From positions 1 through 37,844 of the IMG/VR virus record IMGVR_UViG_3300035698_002797: DNA of 37,844 nt. One strand, 5' to 3'. The notes beneath the pieces were generated by a model that searched no databases, was not told where the DNA came from, and worked only from the letters and a program-made list of their open reading frames with translations. The position numbers and the translations under genes are program-made. The stretch is from a virus. Positions 24,290 to 31,607 of this stretch are shown here, in pieces (position 1 is the first letter of the stretch; every line of letters begins with the position of its first letter).

Positions 24290-25162
24290 CTAGTCTCCTT
24301 TTATTTTGTTTGCTAAACCTTGTATTAAACTTAGCGCAACATCTTTTCTATGTATTGCATCGCTTTTCATAGCTGAATGGTTGTCGCTAAATTTTACTAA
24401 ACAAATTATACCTTCGTTACACGCCTCCAATATATCGTTTAAATCGCTTTCAGTTATCGTGTATACCTTTTCCTTTTGCTTTTCAAGTGATTTTTGCAAA
24501 ACTTCAACGGCTCTTTTTGTTTGTTTGCTTAGTTCTTTTGATATCGTAGGTTCGACTATGCGGTATAGGTCTAGTCCATTAATTCGTATATTATTATACA
24601 TTATTTCTTTTTGTTCACAAAGTGTTGGTACAAAAACATTATCTTGCCTTTGAAGAACTAAAACATTACTACAATCATCGTTGCAAGCCTCTAAGAACTG
24701 TTTTTTTGTTCTGCCACATGCGGATAGCTCGACTTTCTTTTTTCTGTAAACAAAGCAATCGTCTTTAAACGAGAACTCTTTGTATATTTCTCTCTTAAAC
24801 ACTTTAGGATTATTGCCATATTGCACAATATATTTATTTGGATTCCTACAAGTAAAAAGGTATAAATATGGCTCCAGTTCTGAGTGATATTGTACATAGC
24901 CACTTCTCCATAATACCCCCATGCTAAAAGCTATCTCCTGAACTTTCTTTGACTCTTCAGGCGTAACCCTTAGCTTGATGTCTACCTTGTCGGCTATGGC
25001 TTTGCGTAGTTGTGGGTGGCTTAGTGGGCTGTTTTGTTTAGCTATTGTGTAAGCGTCCGTTCTTTCACATAGCTTGCATTTTGCCTCGTGCCATACTTCC
25101 GTAAGCTCTCCGTTGCATCCACATACTGACTTATCTTTAGTGTGCATTTTAAGATGTTTCAT
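24290..25162 (-). CDS. Hypothetical zinc-finger protein
   Basis: A 290-residue protein. The N-terminus has a Cys/His cluster (CGCNGELTEVWHEAKCKLCERTD, about residues 14-36) that could be a zinc ribbon. The middle is Tyr/Phe-rich and includes HSELEPYLYLFTCRNPNKYI, followed by CGRTKKQFLEAC. The C-terminal third is helical. No family was recognised. It is the longest unknown in the promoter-26200 operon. GGAGGATTG precedes the ATG. Confidence 0.55.
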   Translation of the reverse strand: MKHLKMHTKDKSVCGCNGELTEVWHEAKCKLCERTDAYTIAKQNSPLSHPQLRKAIADKVDIKLRVTPEESKKVQEIAFSMGVLWRSGYVQYHSELEPYLYLFTCRNPNKYIVQYGNNPKVFKREIYKEFSFKDDCFVYRKKKVELSACGRTKKQFLEACNDDCSNVLVLQRQDNVFVPTLCEQKEIMYNNIRINGLDLYRIVEPTISKELSKQTKRAVEVLQKSLEKQKEKVYTITESDLNDILEACNEGIICLVKFSDNHSAMKSDAIHRKDVALSLIQGLANKIKGD

Positions 25163-25165
25163 TTT

Positions 25166-25297
25166 TCAATCCTCCATTTTAAATATTTCTTTACCGCACT
25201 TTTTGCATATAGATAGCGTCGATTGTTCAAAGTGTTCGTGCTCGTAGTCGTGCCAGCATAATAGTTGTCTTAAAAATTGTTTCATTTGGTTATTCAT
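25166..25297 (-). CDS. Small 43-residue zinc-ribbon-like protein
   Basis: ATG at 25297 with an AAAGG box upstream. Contains LLCWHDYEHEHFEQ, then SICKKCGKEIF, a Cys/His set with one CxxC. The stop lies 3 nt before the next gene start, within its ribosome site region. Its start overlaps the previous stop. Confidence 0.6.
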   Translation of the reverse strand: MNNQMKQFLRQLLCWHDYEHEHFEQSTLSICKKCGKEIFKMED

Positions 25298-25601
25298 ATT
25301 TAGCCTTTAACTCCGCTAATAATTTTAATTCTCGTTTTCTATTATCTAGTTCTATTTGTTTATTTCCCTCTAATACTATTTTTTCATATTCTTTTTTCGT
25401 TATAATTCCAAGCTGTACTTTAAAATAATTATTTTCAACATTGTTACTTATTATTAATTTAGAACAACTTTCAAAACACAATATTTTAAAAAATATATAA
25501 GCATCATCAAAAACTATACCTAACATTTCACCCATATCAACTATTTTGGCATAATTAATAGTCTTGCCTACAATATCATTAATATTAGTTAGTTGTTTCA
25601 T
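25290..25601 (-). CDS. Hypothetical protein
   Basis: A 103-residue protein. The first half (INDIVGKTINYAKIVDMGEM) reads as an OB- or SH3-like beta domain, followed by a Lys/Glu-rich helix (RKRELKLLAELKAKYE). It contains two Cys but no zinc pattern. It overlaps the previous gene by 4 nt. No family was recognised. Confidence 0.55.
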   Translation of the reverse strand: MKQLTNINDIVGKTINYAKIVDMGEMLGIVFDDAYIFFKILCFESCSKLIISNNVENNYFKVQLGIITKKEYEKIVLEGNKQIELDNRKRELKLLAELKAKYE

Positions 25602-25987
25602 TTACCAGCCTCCATTTCTGCCAGACACCGCTTGCAGGTTACTCCTGAGCTATAACAGGTTCTTTTATATTTATCTTTACTTTTTAATTCTTTATTACAC
25701 TCTATATGCGAAAAAACTGTTTGCCTAAAGTGTATATAAACCTCGTCCTCGCAATCCGTAAGCCATTGGTTGTATTTATTAAACTTAGATTTTGCCATTT
25801 GTCCAGACTTTGATTTAACAATTCTATAGCTTGTTACATATTCATTTCTTGGATATAGCGAAACAATATGCCATAGCGGTTTATTTTCTCCATATTTAGT
25901 ACAATACATAGATATGCTAACACATTCTCCACTTCTCAACTTATCCTTAACAAACCTCTTAAACTCGCTCTTGTTTTGTAAATTCAT
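25598..25987 (-). CDS. Hypothetical protein with C-terminal Cys cluster
   Basis: A 129-residue basic protein with Lys/Tyr-rich body (GENKPLWHIVSLYPRNEYVTS) and a C-terminal cluster, KRTCYSSGVTCKRCLAEMEA. The AAAGGCTAACAAATG start region is nearly identical to that of the gene at 31248. It overlaps its downstream neighbour by 4 nt. Confidence 0.55.
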   Translation of the reverse strand: MNLQNKSEFKRFVKDKLRSGECVSISMYCTKYGENKPLWHIVSLYPRNEYVTSYRIVKSKSGQMAKSKFNKYNQWLTDCEDEVYIHFRQTVFSHIECNKELKSKDKYKRTCYSSGVTCKRCLAEMEAGK

Positions 25988-26004
25988 TTGTTAGCCTTTT
26001 GTTA

Positions 26005-26175
26005 TTATATGCTTTTTGCGTCTCTTCGCTCATTATCAGAAGGTAATTTATTACAAACATTAATAGCCCTTACGACCTCTTTGTCTTTTGCGCAAACCCC
26101 GTGATAAAGATAGTTTATATCACTGGAAAAAAATCTACATCTACCACATTTAGGTGTCTTAATTGTATTTTTCAT
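26005..26175 (-). CDS. Small 56-residue Cys-rich protein, first gene of its operon
   Basis: ATG 26175 follows AGGAGG with a 6-nt spacing. Four Cys (CGRCRFF, HGVCAKD, NVCNKL) suggest a metal knot. It is the first gene behind the promoter at 26199-26226, which shares its leader with two other early operons. Confidence 0.7.
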   Translation of the reverse strand: MKNTIKTPKCGRCRFFSSDINYLYHGVCAKDKEVVRAINVCNKLPSDNERRDAKSI

Positions 26176-26198
26176 CTTAGCCTCCTTAGCTTTCTTCT

Positions 26199-26226
26199 AG
26201 TATACACGCTTAATCCTGTTTGTCAA
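26199..26226 (-). promoter_or_regulatory. Early promoter P3 (minus strand)
   Basis: TTGACA (26226-26221), 16-nt spacer, TATACT (26204-26199). It has the upstream TTTTAGTC and the downstream leader AAGCTAAGGAGGCT shared with the promoters at 33764-33792 and 36841-36869. Confidence 0.85.
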
Positions 26227-26238
26227 GACTAAAAGCGA

Positions 26239-26445
26239 TTATTTTCCTATTTTATTCCATCTTTTTACAAATCTATGAGATAATTCAGCTAATAACCCCA
26301 GCCTGTGTGCATTCTCTAGCCTTATTTTATCAAATCCGTCAAGGTTGTTTTTTGTGGAGCAATCACCACATACATCTGTGGTAAATGAATTACATTCAAC
26401 AACCCACTTCTTACAATACCTACATTTTCCACCTGTTAAAGCCAT
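26239..26445 (-). CDS. Small zinc-ribbon protein
   Basis: A 68-residue protein with GKCRYCKKW, VECNSFTTDVCGDC, making two CxxC pairs within the first 30 residues, then a helical C-terminus (RLGLLAELSHRFVKRW). A DNA- or RNA-binding adaptor is likely. It has the AAGGAGTAGGGTATG start region found before several genes here. It is the last gene of the upstream operon before promoter P3. Confidence 0.6.
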   Translation of the reverse strand: MALTGGKCRYCKKWVVECNSFTTDVCGDCSTKNNLDGFDKIRLENAHRLGLLAELSHRFVKRWNKIGK

Positions 26446-26501
26446 ACCCTACTCCTTTTTGTTTAAAATGCTTTATTTATCTTGATAGTTGTTAGCTACG
26501 G

Positions 26502-28358
26502 TTAATAGTTATTTGCTCTATCTTCGCTTGCATACTGACTTATTTTTCTAGTCCAAAATCCAGCCTTTTCATATTCGCTAGCTTGGTGCATTTTGCTTAA
26601 GTCATATACAGCACCTCTCTTTGAATCCCATTCTAAAAAAGATATTATACTTGACCCGTCATCTCTTACTTTCTCGGTTAATAGCATTGCTGAAATACGC
26701 TCCCTTGTGTGAGTTGGTAATTTTTTTGCAAGCTTATTTCTTGTTTCTTCATCAAGGCGAACATATCTAAATATAGAATCGGCAATATTTTCTATTTCCT
26801 GTGCTCCTGATATTTTTTGATAACCGTCGCCGCTTTTAGGGTGAGCTATTAAACAGCAATGTACGTTAAATTCATTTACAAAAGCTTTCAGCTTTGCGGC
26901 GATGTTTTCCTGCATTGCAAACTTGCCTTGTCCCATGTTATTACAAAACACCATTAAATTATCAAGAATAAAAACTCTTACATTAAATGATCGTGCAAGT
27001 TTTGTCATTTCAGTAAGTAAATTATCAAATAGCATCTTACTGCTTTTTTTGAGCTCTGGAAAAGCTTCTTTCATGGTTTCACAGTCGGATAGTAATATAT
27101 ACTCGCCATATTGCTTATTAAAGCTATTTAAAGCGTCATCATTAGCGTGATATTCAGAACGCCCCCCAATATTCATGCTTGTACTTATTTGGTTGTTTTC
27201 AGCGCATAGCCTTGCAAGTTTGTTTTTCTCGCTTTCAATGGTAGTTTCACCACAAAACATAAAACATTTTTCTCTTTGTTTTGCTATACTTATCAATCCT
27301 TGTCTGCTGTAAGTGGTCTTACCCTCGCCACGCCTGCCAGTATAAAGCGACAAACAACCCATTCTATAACCTGAATCATTATAATCTTGTGTTAAATATC
27401 CGGTTGCAATAGATTTTTTCTTTTTCGGCTTTCCAACCTCTACACTGTTTTTTATCCCGTTAAGCTTTGGAATTATCGGCTTCATATAATTAAATATTTC
27501 AGCAGGGTTATATTCGGCGCTTTGTAAGTATTCATTAACATCATTTGTCGGTAATTCAATTTTTAATAAATTATATTCTTGTAATAGTTTACTTGCCTTT
27601 TCTAAAAACTCCGATCCGTCTTTATCTGAATCTGGAATTATTATTATTCCATGAAAAGAATCAAGCCAGTTTTTGCAAGTTTCAAACCAACCAAAGCTTT
27701 TAGAGCCGCTGGGAATACTAGAACATAGTATATTTTTATCTTTTTGAGCCATTTTAGCGCACTCTCGCAACGATAAGGCATCTATTTCACCCTCACATAT
27801 AGCCAGTATCTTTTGTGCCTTTAAAAGGTGCAATCCATAAAGTATGTTTTGACCACCTATAGGAGCTGTATATTTATTTTCGCCATTTTTACAAGGCTTT
27901 GTTACTCGCTGTTTAATCTTAACAAGTCCACCGTTATTTGGTAAACAATAATTAAAACAAATCCATTGCTCATTACTTGTTATGTGATATTCTTTTATTG
28001 TTTCTTTTGATATTCCACGGCTAACTAAATAATCAATTCCAATCTTTGACTTTTCTTTTGTTACTGGTTTAATCGGTTTAAATTCAAATGCTTTGTATTC
28101 AACATTTGCTAAGTCGTGAAGTTCTTTTAACCAATCAGAGCTATTTTCCCTATAATAATCTATAATATCGTAGCTAGAGTTGCAATCGAAGCAATGAAAG
28201 TGATTATCTTTCCATTTGTATATTGGATTATTTTTTTTATGTCCACCATGAGGGCATTGCCCTATATAATTACTCCCATTTTTTTGCAATCCGAGCTTTG
28301 ATGCAATGATTGATTCAGCACTATTCCCTATTATCTCTTTTAGTTCTGAAATTTTCAT
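26502..28358 (-). CDS. Replicative primase-helicase (T7 gp4-like layout)
   Basis: A 618-residue protein. Residues 34-60 are a CHC2-like zinc ribbon (CPHGGHK, HFHCFDC) for template recognition. Residues about 180-260 are a TOPRIM with the acidic motif LAICEGEIDALS and PDSDKDGSE. From about 330 comes a RecA/DnaB-type helicase with Walker A TGRRGEGKTTYS (about 340), Walker B VFILDNL (about 463) and an arginine-finger-like end (FRYVRLDEETR). It should unwind the fork and make primers. It overlaps the upstream gene's stop. The sequence between the zinc finger and TOPRIM is shorter than in DnaG. Confidence 0.88.
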   Translation of the reverse strand: MKISELKEIIGNSAESIIASKLGLQKNGSNYIGQCPHGGHKKNNPIYKWKDNHFHCFDCNSSYDIIDYYRENSSDWLKELHDLANVEYKAFEFKPIKPVTKEKSKIGIDYLVSRGISKETIKEYHITSNEQWICFNYCLPNNGGLVKIKQRVTKPCKNGENKYTAPIGGQNILYGLHLLKAQKILAICEGEIDALSLRECAKMAQKDKNILCSSIPSGSKSFGWFETCKNWLDSFHGIIIIPDSDKDGSEFLEKASKLLQEYNLLKIELPTNDVNEYLQSAEYNPAEIFNYMKPIIPKLNGIKNSVEVGKPKKKKSIATGYLTQDYNDSGYRMGCLSLYTGRRGEGKTTYSRQGLISIAKQREKCFMFCGETTIESEKNKLARLCAENNQISTSMNIGGRSEYHANDDALNSFNKQYGEYILLSDCETMKEAFPELKKSSKMLFDNLLTEMTKLARSFNVRVFILDNLMVFCNNMGQGKFAMQENIAAKLKAFVNEFNVHCCLIAHPKSGDGYQKISGAQEIENIADSIFRYVRLDEETRNKLAKKLPTHTRERISAMLLTEKVRDDGSSIISFLEWDSKRGAVYDLSKMHQASEYEKAGFWTRKISQYASEDRANNY

Positions 28359-29137
28359 TTAATCACCCCTGGCATATCTACTAAGTGGCTTTCTTGAAAA
28401 TCTTCGTCCCACGCCGTCGGCATGTTTTCAGTAATCTTTAATAAATCTTCTGTTTCTTGTTGTTTTTTAGTGGGTTGTTTTTTGTCGTAATTATTATCCA
28501 TCCACTTATTCATGCGAAGTTTAGTTTTCCAAGTTTTCTGTAATTGAAATTTCATTTTGTCTTTTTCGTTTGGCTCTGTCCAATAATCTAAAAATTTTCT
28601 TGTATTTTTAGTGTCCCAAAAGTTTTGAAACTCGCTAACACCGTTTTTGTAACAATCTGAAATATCTTTTTTAAAATCTTCAATAGAAAACTTTTTGTAT
28701 GTTTTCTTTACTGGTTTATTGGTTTCTTGGTTTATTGGTTTAACTATATGTACTTTGCTTTGCCTACTGCTTTGCCCTTGCTTTGCCCTATGCTTTACGA
28801 TTGCTTTGTCTAGTGCTTTGCCGTTTTTTGGCATAGCATGAGGTAAGCTTATTATATTTGCTGAATATTGATTTGTTGATTTTTGAATCAAAATTAAAAA
28901 CCCCCATTCAATTAAATCATTAAAAGCTTTTATATAGGTTTGGTGTTTTTTTATTCCTAAAGCTTCCATTGTCATTTGAGACGGAAATCCAAATTTTTGT
29001 TTCCATCCTAATCTATTACAATGCTCAATAGCAAAAAAGTATATAGCTGAATGTTTTGGACTTATCTTTTCAGGATTTTCAAAACAAAAATCGAACCATC
29101 CACGAGATAAATTATAACTATTGAGTTTTTTTGACAT
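28355..29137 (-). CDS. Replication initiation/DnaD-O-like protein
   Basis: A 260-residue protein. Residues about 10-110 form a winged-helix-like domain (SPKHSAIYFFAIEHCNRLGW, FPSQMTMEALGIKKHQTYIKAFNDLIEWGFL) as in phage O, DnaD and similar initiators. A basic linker and a helical C-terminal part with DNA-helicase-loader character follow (DFKKDISDCYKNG, WTEPNE). ATG 29137 was chosen because GGGGG lies 6 nt upstream; an ATG at 29188 has no site. It precedes the primase-helicase by a 4-nt overlap, a typical initiator/helicase pair. Confidence 0.7.
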   Translation of the reverse strand: MSKKLNSYNLSRGWFDFCFENPEKISPKHSAIYFFAIEHCNRLGWKQKFGFPSQMTMEALGIKKHQTYIKAFNDLIEWGFLILIQKSTNQYSANIISLPHAMPKNGKALDKAIVKHRAKQGQSSRQSKVHIVKPINQETNKPVKKTYKKFSIEDFKKDISDCYKNGVSEFQNFWDTKNTRKFLDYWTEPNEKDKMKFQLQKTWKTKLRMNKWMDNNYDKKQPTKKQQETEDLLKITENMPTAWDEDFQESHLVDMPGVIK

Positions 29138-29528
29138 TATTAACCCCCGAGCATTTATCACAGTATATATCAAATCTAAAGTAATCACCTAGTCGTGCAA
29201 CCGTACTGCAATTAGCATTGACTATAGGCTGTTTGCATTTAGTACACTTACAAGGGCTGTAGGTTGCACCGTTTTCTATTTCGTGTACTTGACTATGGCA
29301 GGAGTCGCAAAGAGTTGTTAAGCAGTCGTTAGAATACTCCCACGCATAACAGTTAGGAATATAAAATAAATGGTGTGCTGTAAGAGTTAATGAATCAGAG
29401 CCGCATTTTTGACATATAAAATTATCACGGTTTTTTACTTGTTCAGCTTTTCGTCTCCATCTGGGGTCTTTTAGCTGATCGTTGTATGGAATAAACTTTC
29501 TATCTGTTTCCTGCGGATTCTTTGTCAT
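29118..29528 (-). CDS. HNH endonuclease-like protein
   Basis: A 136-residue protein. The first 30 residues contain DPRWRRKAEQVKNRDN, followed by an HNH motif: FICQKCGSDSL, AHHLFY and DCLTTLCDSCHSQVHE. The four Cys form the zinc site and the HH plus C-terminal H form the beta-beta-alpha metal site. A further Cys cluster (CKCTKCKQP, YCDKCSG) sits in the C-terminal tail. It could be a packaging-linked or homing nuclease. It stands between methylase and initiator genes. Confidence 0.75.
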   Translation of the reverse strand: MTKNPQETDRKFIPYNDQLKDPRWRRKAEQVKNRDNFICQKCGSDSLTLTAHHLFYIPNCYAWEYSNDCLTTLCDSCHSQVHEIENGATYSPCKCTKCKQPIVNANCSTVARLGDYFRFDIYCDKCSGVNNVKKTQ

Positions 29529-29589
29529 GGTAATTTTCCTTTACGTTTACATTTACATTTTCTCTAAGCTTGTTTGATAACGCCCACAT
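29500..29589 (-). CDS. Possible 29-residue ORF overlapping the HNH gene start
   Basis: ATG 29589 reads WALSNKLRENVNVNVKENY in a coding-like frame, and the open frame extends upstream to about 29635 without a standard start. The amino-acid make-up looks natural, but no good ribosome site is seen. It may be a remnant. Confidence 0.3.
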   Translation of the reverse strand: MWALSNKLRENVNVNVKENYHDKESAGNR

Positions 29590-29617
29590 GTAAGTCTTAG
29601 CTACAGTTATAGCGGCT

Positions 29618-30043
29618 CTAGGGACGTTTATTTCCTCTAAATATTACAATCATACTGTCGTGTTTACCTTTATTTTTAGTAGAGTATTTCCCCTTTGTAT
29701 TATACCCTTTAAAAGCTATACGACCTTTTATAAATCTTATTTCTGCATTTGGCAACATTAATTCGTGAAATTGCTTAGTCCCAGTTGCGCTAGGTATTAA
29801 CAAAACACAAGTTTTACCTTTTTGCCATTCTTCATAAGCTTTTTGTATAAATTTAGGCTTATTTATTCTATCATAAGGTGGATTAATAAAGTTTGATTTT
29901 CCCCATTCTGTTTTTAGTCCGTCAAAATTGGCGTTTAATGGACAAGGATCATAGTCGAAATTAAACTCACCATTTAACTCGTTGTATAAATAATCAGGAG
30001 TTTCCCAGTTATTGCTATTCTCTAATCCATCTCTATTTTTCAT
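29618..30043 (-). CDS. dam: Phage DNA N6-adenine methyltransferase (Dam-like)
   Basis: A 141-residue enzyme expected to methylate adenine N6. The sequence NNWETPDYLYNELN opens a domain with YDPCPLNANFDGL, then FINPPYDRINK (the NPPY catalytic motif, about residues 52-62), then GKTCVLLIPSATGTKQFHE and IRFIKGRIAFKG. This fits the short phage Dam family. It probably protects phage DNA from host restriction. AAGGAG lies 9 nt upstream. Neighbours are HNH nucleases. The target site is unknown. Confidence 0.85.
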   Translation of the reverse strand: MKNRDGLENSNNWETPDYLYNELNGEFNFDYDPCPLNANFDGLKTEWGKSNFINPPYDRINKPKFIQKAYEEWQKGKTCVLLIPSATGTKQFHELMLPNAEIRFIKGRIAFKGYNTKGKYSTKNKGKHDSMIVIFRGNKRP

Positions 30044-30366
30044 AATAACTCCTTTATTTGTGATTTGATTTCTTTTTCTAAGTCCTGTAGCTCTGGAAGG
30101 TGCCAGATTTTATAGCTCCTGTCAAGATTACTAATTAAAGTAGGTTCTTCGTCGTGCTCTTTTCTGTGGCAAGTTCGGCAAACCCATGCAAGATTATCTT
30201 GATTCCAGCGGTTTCGCTTATGGTTACGACTTATTATGTGGTGAGTGTCGCTCCCATATTGTCCGCAAACCTTGCATATACCACCAGCTAATAGCTTGCA
30301 CAACTCGCTAGATAGTTTGTCTAGGTGCTTCTCTATTGCTTTTATTTTGCTGTTAATTGTTGGCAT
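30040..30366 (-). CDS. HNH endonuclease / NinG-like nuclease
   Basis: A 108-residue protein. After a helical start come CKVCGQYGSDTHHIISR, the RW segment, NLAWVCRTCHRKEHDEE. The two CxxC pairs plus HH and the final H match HNH nucleases and phage NinG/Rap-type recombination nucleases. It lies between the methylase and small zinc-finger genes in the early operon. Overlaps the next gene by ATGA. Confidence 0.7.
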   Translation of the reverse strand: MPTINSKIKAIEKHLDKLSSELCKLLAGGICKVCGQYGSDTHHIISRNHKRNRWNQDNLAWVCRTCHRKEHDEEPTLISNLDRSYKIWHLPELQDLEKEIKSQIKELL

Positions 30367-30367
30367 A

Positions 30368-30589
30368 TTAGCAACTCCTTATGTTTAAAAATCCAGCGAT
30401 TAAACCAGCTCGCAAGTTATCACGGTCTATAGGATTAATAGTTTCGGTTATAGGCTTTAAATATCGCTTAGATTGCTTGTATTTATCCTTTGCATTTAAC
30501 TTTGTACAGTCAGCGCAGACTTTATAAAAACCACCGCCAGAACGACGGTAGAATTTGTCCTTATGTTGTTTGCATTGTGAACATATCAT
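30368..30589 (-). CDS. Small zinc-finger protein
   Basis: A 73-residue protein. ATG 30589 is preferred over TTG 30607 because AAGGA lies 7 nt upstream. CSQCKQHKDKFYRRSGG and VCADCTK form two CxxC pairs, and the rest is basic (KDKYKQSKRYLKP). Resembles the zinc-binding head of endonuclease VII/HNH relatives, but has no catalytic HNH part. Likely nucleic-acid binding. Confidence 0.55.
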   Translation of the reverse strand: MICSQCKQHKDKFYRRSGGGFYKVCADCTKLNAKDKYKQSKRYLKPITETINPIDRDNLRAGLIAGFLNIRSC

Positions 30590-30599
30590 TAGTTTATCC

Positions 30600-30683
30600 T
30601 TATTCAAACATATCTATTTCTATAGCTTTATTTTCAAAGCGTGAATAAGCAAGCGGAATATTTATTTTTGATTGTTTAGTCAT
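30600..30683 (-). CDS. Possible 27-residue peptide
   Basis: ATG 30683 reads TKQSKINIPLAYSRFENK and ends in a short acidic/hydrophobic tail, IEIDMFE. GGAGG lies about 12 nt upstream, which is wide. Its coding frame ends at 30600 in the AATAAGGA site of the next gene. Confidence 0.4.
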   Translation of the reverse strand: MTKQSKINIPLAYSRFENKAIEIDMFE

Positions 30684-30882
30684 TATTTTTAATTACCTCC
30701 GTTAATCCCTGCATCACTTCGTCTACCGTCATGTGTCTATTGTCGGAAAAGCCTACAATGTCGCAGAGGTTGCCTTTAAGCTCGTTTATATACTCGTTAC
30801 CAACGCACCCCTTACACGTTCTTTCGTTGCTACAGTGCCGTATCATGTCCTCGGCTTGATTCTTTAGGTGTTTAGCGTTCAT
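30676..30882 (-). CDS. Small Cys-containing protein
   Basis: A 68-residue protein, with the start preceded by GAGGTG. It has CSNERTCKGC and NLCDIVG plus a helical C-terminus (MTVDEVMQGLTEVI). No family was recognised. It follows a 190-base gap with RNA-like features. Confidence 0.55.
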   Translation of the reverse strand: MNAKHLKNQAEDMIRHCSNERTCKGCVGNEYINELKGNLCDIVGFSDNRHMTVDEVMQGLTEVIKNND

Positions 30883-30973
30883 TCTTTCACCTCAATAAAA
30901 AGCCCTAATCAGCTAGGATAGTAGCCAAAAAGAGCTTAAGTTTTATATTACGTTCTATCCAACGTTAATTTTT

Positions 30974-31037
30974 AAAAAAAGCGGTGTCCATTTCGTAGTA
31001 AAGGAGGAGGCTTTAAAATGAAAGGTGGAGCACCGCC
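30974..31037 (-). ncRNA. Candidate ~64-nt hairpin RNA with an anti-Shine-Dalgarno loop
   Basis: On the minus strand GCGGTGCTCCA (31036-31026) pairs with TGGACACCGC (30990-30981), with one bulged base, and TTTTTTT follows at 30980-30974. The 35-nt loop contains TAAAGCCTCCTCCTTT. A promoter ends 7 nt upstream, so the whole transcript would be this hairpin. The loop is complementary to 8-11 nt of the early leaders (AGGAGGCTTTA and relatives). If upstream transcripts read in, the same structure acts as a terminator. No expression data. Confidence 0.5.
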
Positions 31038-31047
31038 TAAAGTATTA
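31018..31047 (+). CDS. Possible 9-codon ORF on the complementary strand of the hairpin
   Basis: On the plus strand AAGGAGGAGG (31001-31010) lies 7 nt before ATG 31018, which reads KGGAPPKVL and then stops. No plus-strand promoter was seen. It looks like an inverted copy of an early-gene leader rather than a working gene. Confidence 0.2.
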
Positions 31048-31071
31048 TAACCCTCGTTTGCTGTTTGTTAA
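31044..31071 (-). promoter_or_regulatory. Promoter of the hairpin RNA (minus strand)
   Basis: TTAACA (31071-31066), 16-nt spacer, perfect TATAAT (31049-31044). The predicted start at about 31037 is the first base of the hairpin. It lies right after the stop of the gene at 31075. Confidence 0.6.
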
Positions 31072-31074
31072 GCC

Positions 31075-31248
31075 CTATTCTTCTTCTTTTTTGAATTTAT
31101 ATATATGCCATACTAGTTCTTCGCTTTCTGTCATTATTGTATCTAGATACTCTAGCGTGTTTATTGTTTCTGATATTCCCCACCCTAGAGCCTTCCTTAT
31201 TCTCTTTTCTTGGGCTTCGGTTATCGTTTTGACTTCTTCGGATTTCAT
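31075..31248 (-). CDS. Small 57-residue hypothetical protein
   Basis: ATG 31248 with the AAAGGCTAACAAATG start region. An acidic/helical peptide (KSEEVKTITEAQEKRIRKA) ending in a run of Glu. It follows the SSB-like gene in the early operon. Confidence 0.55.
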   Translation of the reverse strand: MKSEEVKTITEAQEKRIRKALGWGISETINTLEYLDTIMTESEELVWHIYKFKKEEE

Positions 31249-31276
31249 TTGTTAGCCTTTCTTGATTGAGTTTTGA

Positions 31277-31591
31277 TTAAAATGGAATATTTGGCTGATC
31301 GTTATCTATTGTTGTATTAGTGTCATTCGTCATAGCTGGATAACCACTAGGTGCTTGACCGCCTTGCTGTTGAGGTTCTTGCTGTTTTGGTTTCCAAGTG
31401 TCTAGTTTGCCGTACATTTTGCCGGATTGTTGACTCTTAGCTACAATAGCATTTACCCAGCCATTGTCATTGTGCTTTTGTAAAAACTGTATGAACTCAT
31501 CTACTTTAAACGATAGCTTTGTTATAGTACCGCCGTCTTGGAACTTGTGCTCTTTGCAAATCATTCCATCTGTGAAAATTACGTCTGCCAT
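31277..31591 (-). CDS. Single-strand DNA-binding-like protein
   Basis: A 104-residue protein. The N-terminal 65 residues are an OB-fold-sized beta domain (ADVIFTDGMICKEHKFQDGG, FIQFLQKHN, WVNAIVAKS). A Gln/Gly/Pro-rich linker follows, ending in an acidic-hydrophobic tip, DNDQPNIPF. A disordered linker with a DDxIPF-like tip is the hallmark of SSB proteins, which recruit partners. Location beside the Rad52-like annealase supports a recombination/replication role. The OB-fold itself is inferred. Confidence 0.6.
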   Translation of the reverse strand: MADVIFTDGMICKEHKFQDGGTITKLSFKVDEFIQFLQKHNDNGWVNAIVAKSQQSGKMYGKLDTWKPKQQEPQQQGGQAPSGYPAMTNDTNTTIDNDQPNIPF

Positions 31592-31607
31592 TATTCTACT
31601 CCTTTAT

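Larger units (their letters stand above)
30883..31074. other. Structured 190-base gap with an RNA gene and inverted repeats
   Basis: It holds the hairpin RNA gene (30974-31037) and its promoter (31044-31071), described separately. Also seen is an imperfect palindrome around 30948-30968 (ACGTT...AACGT) and a weak minus-strand TTAACG/TATAAA pair near it that could restart transcription for the gene at 30882. There is no long coding frame. Confidence 0.5.
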
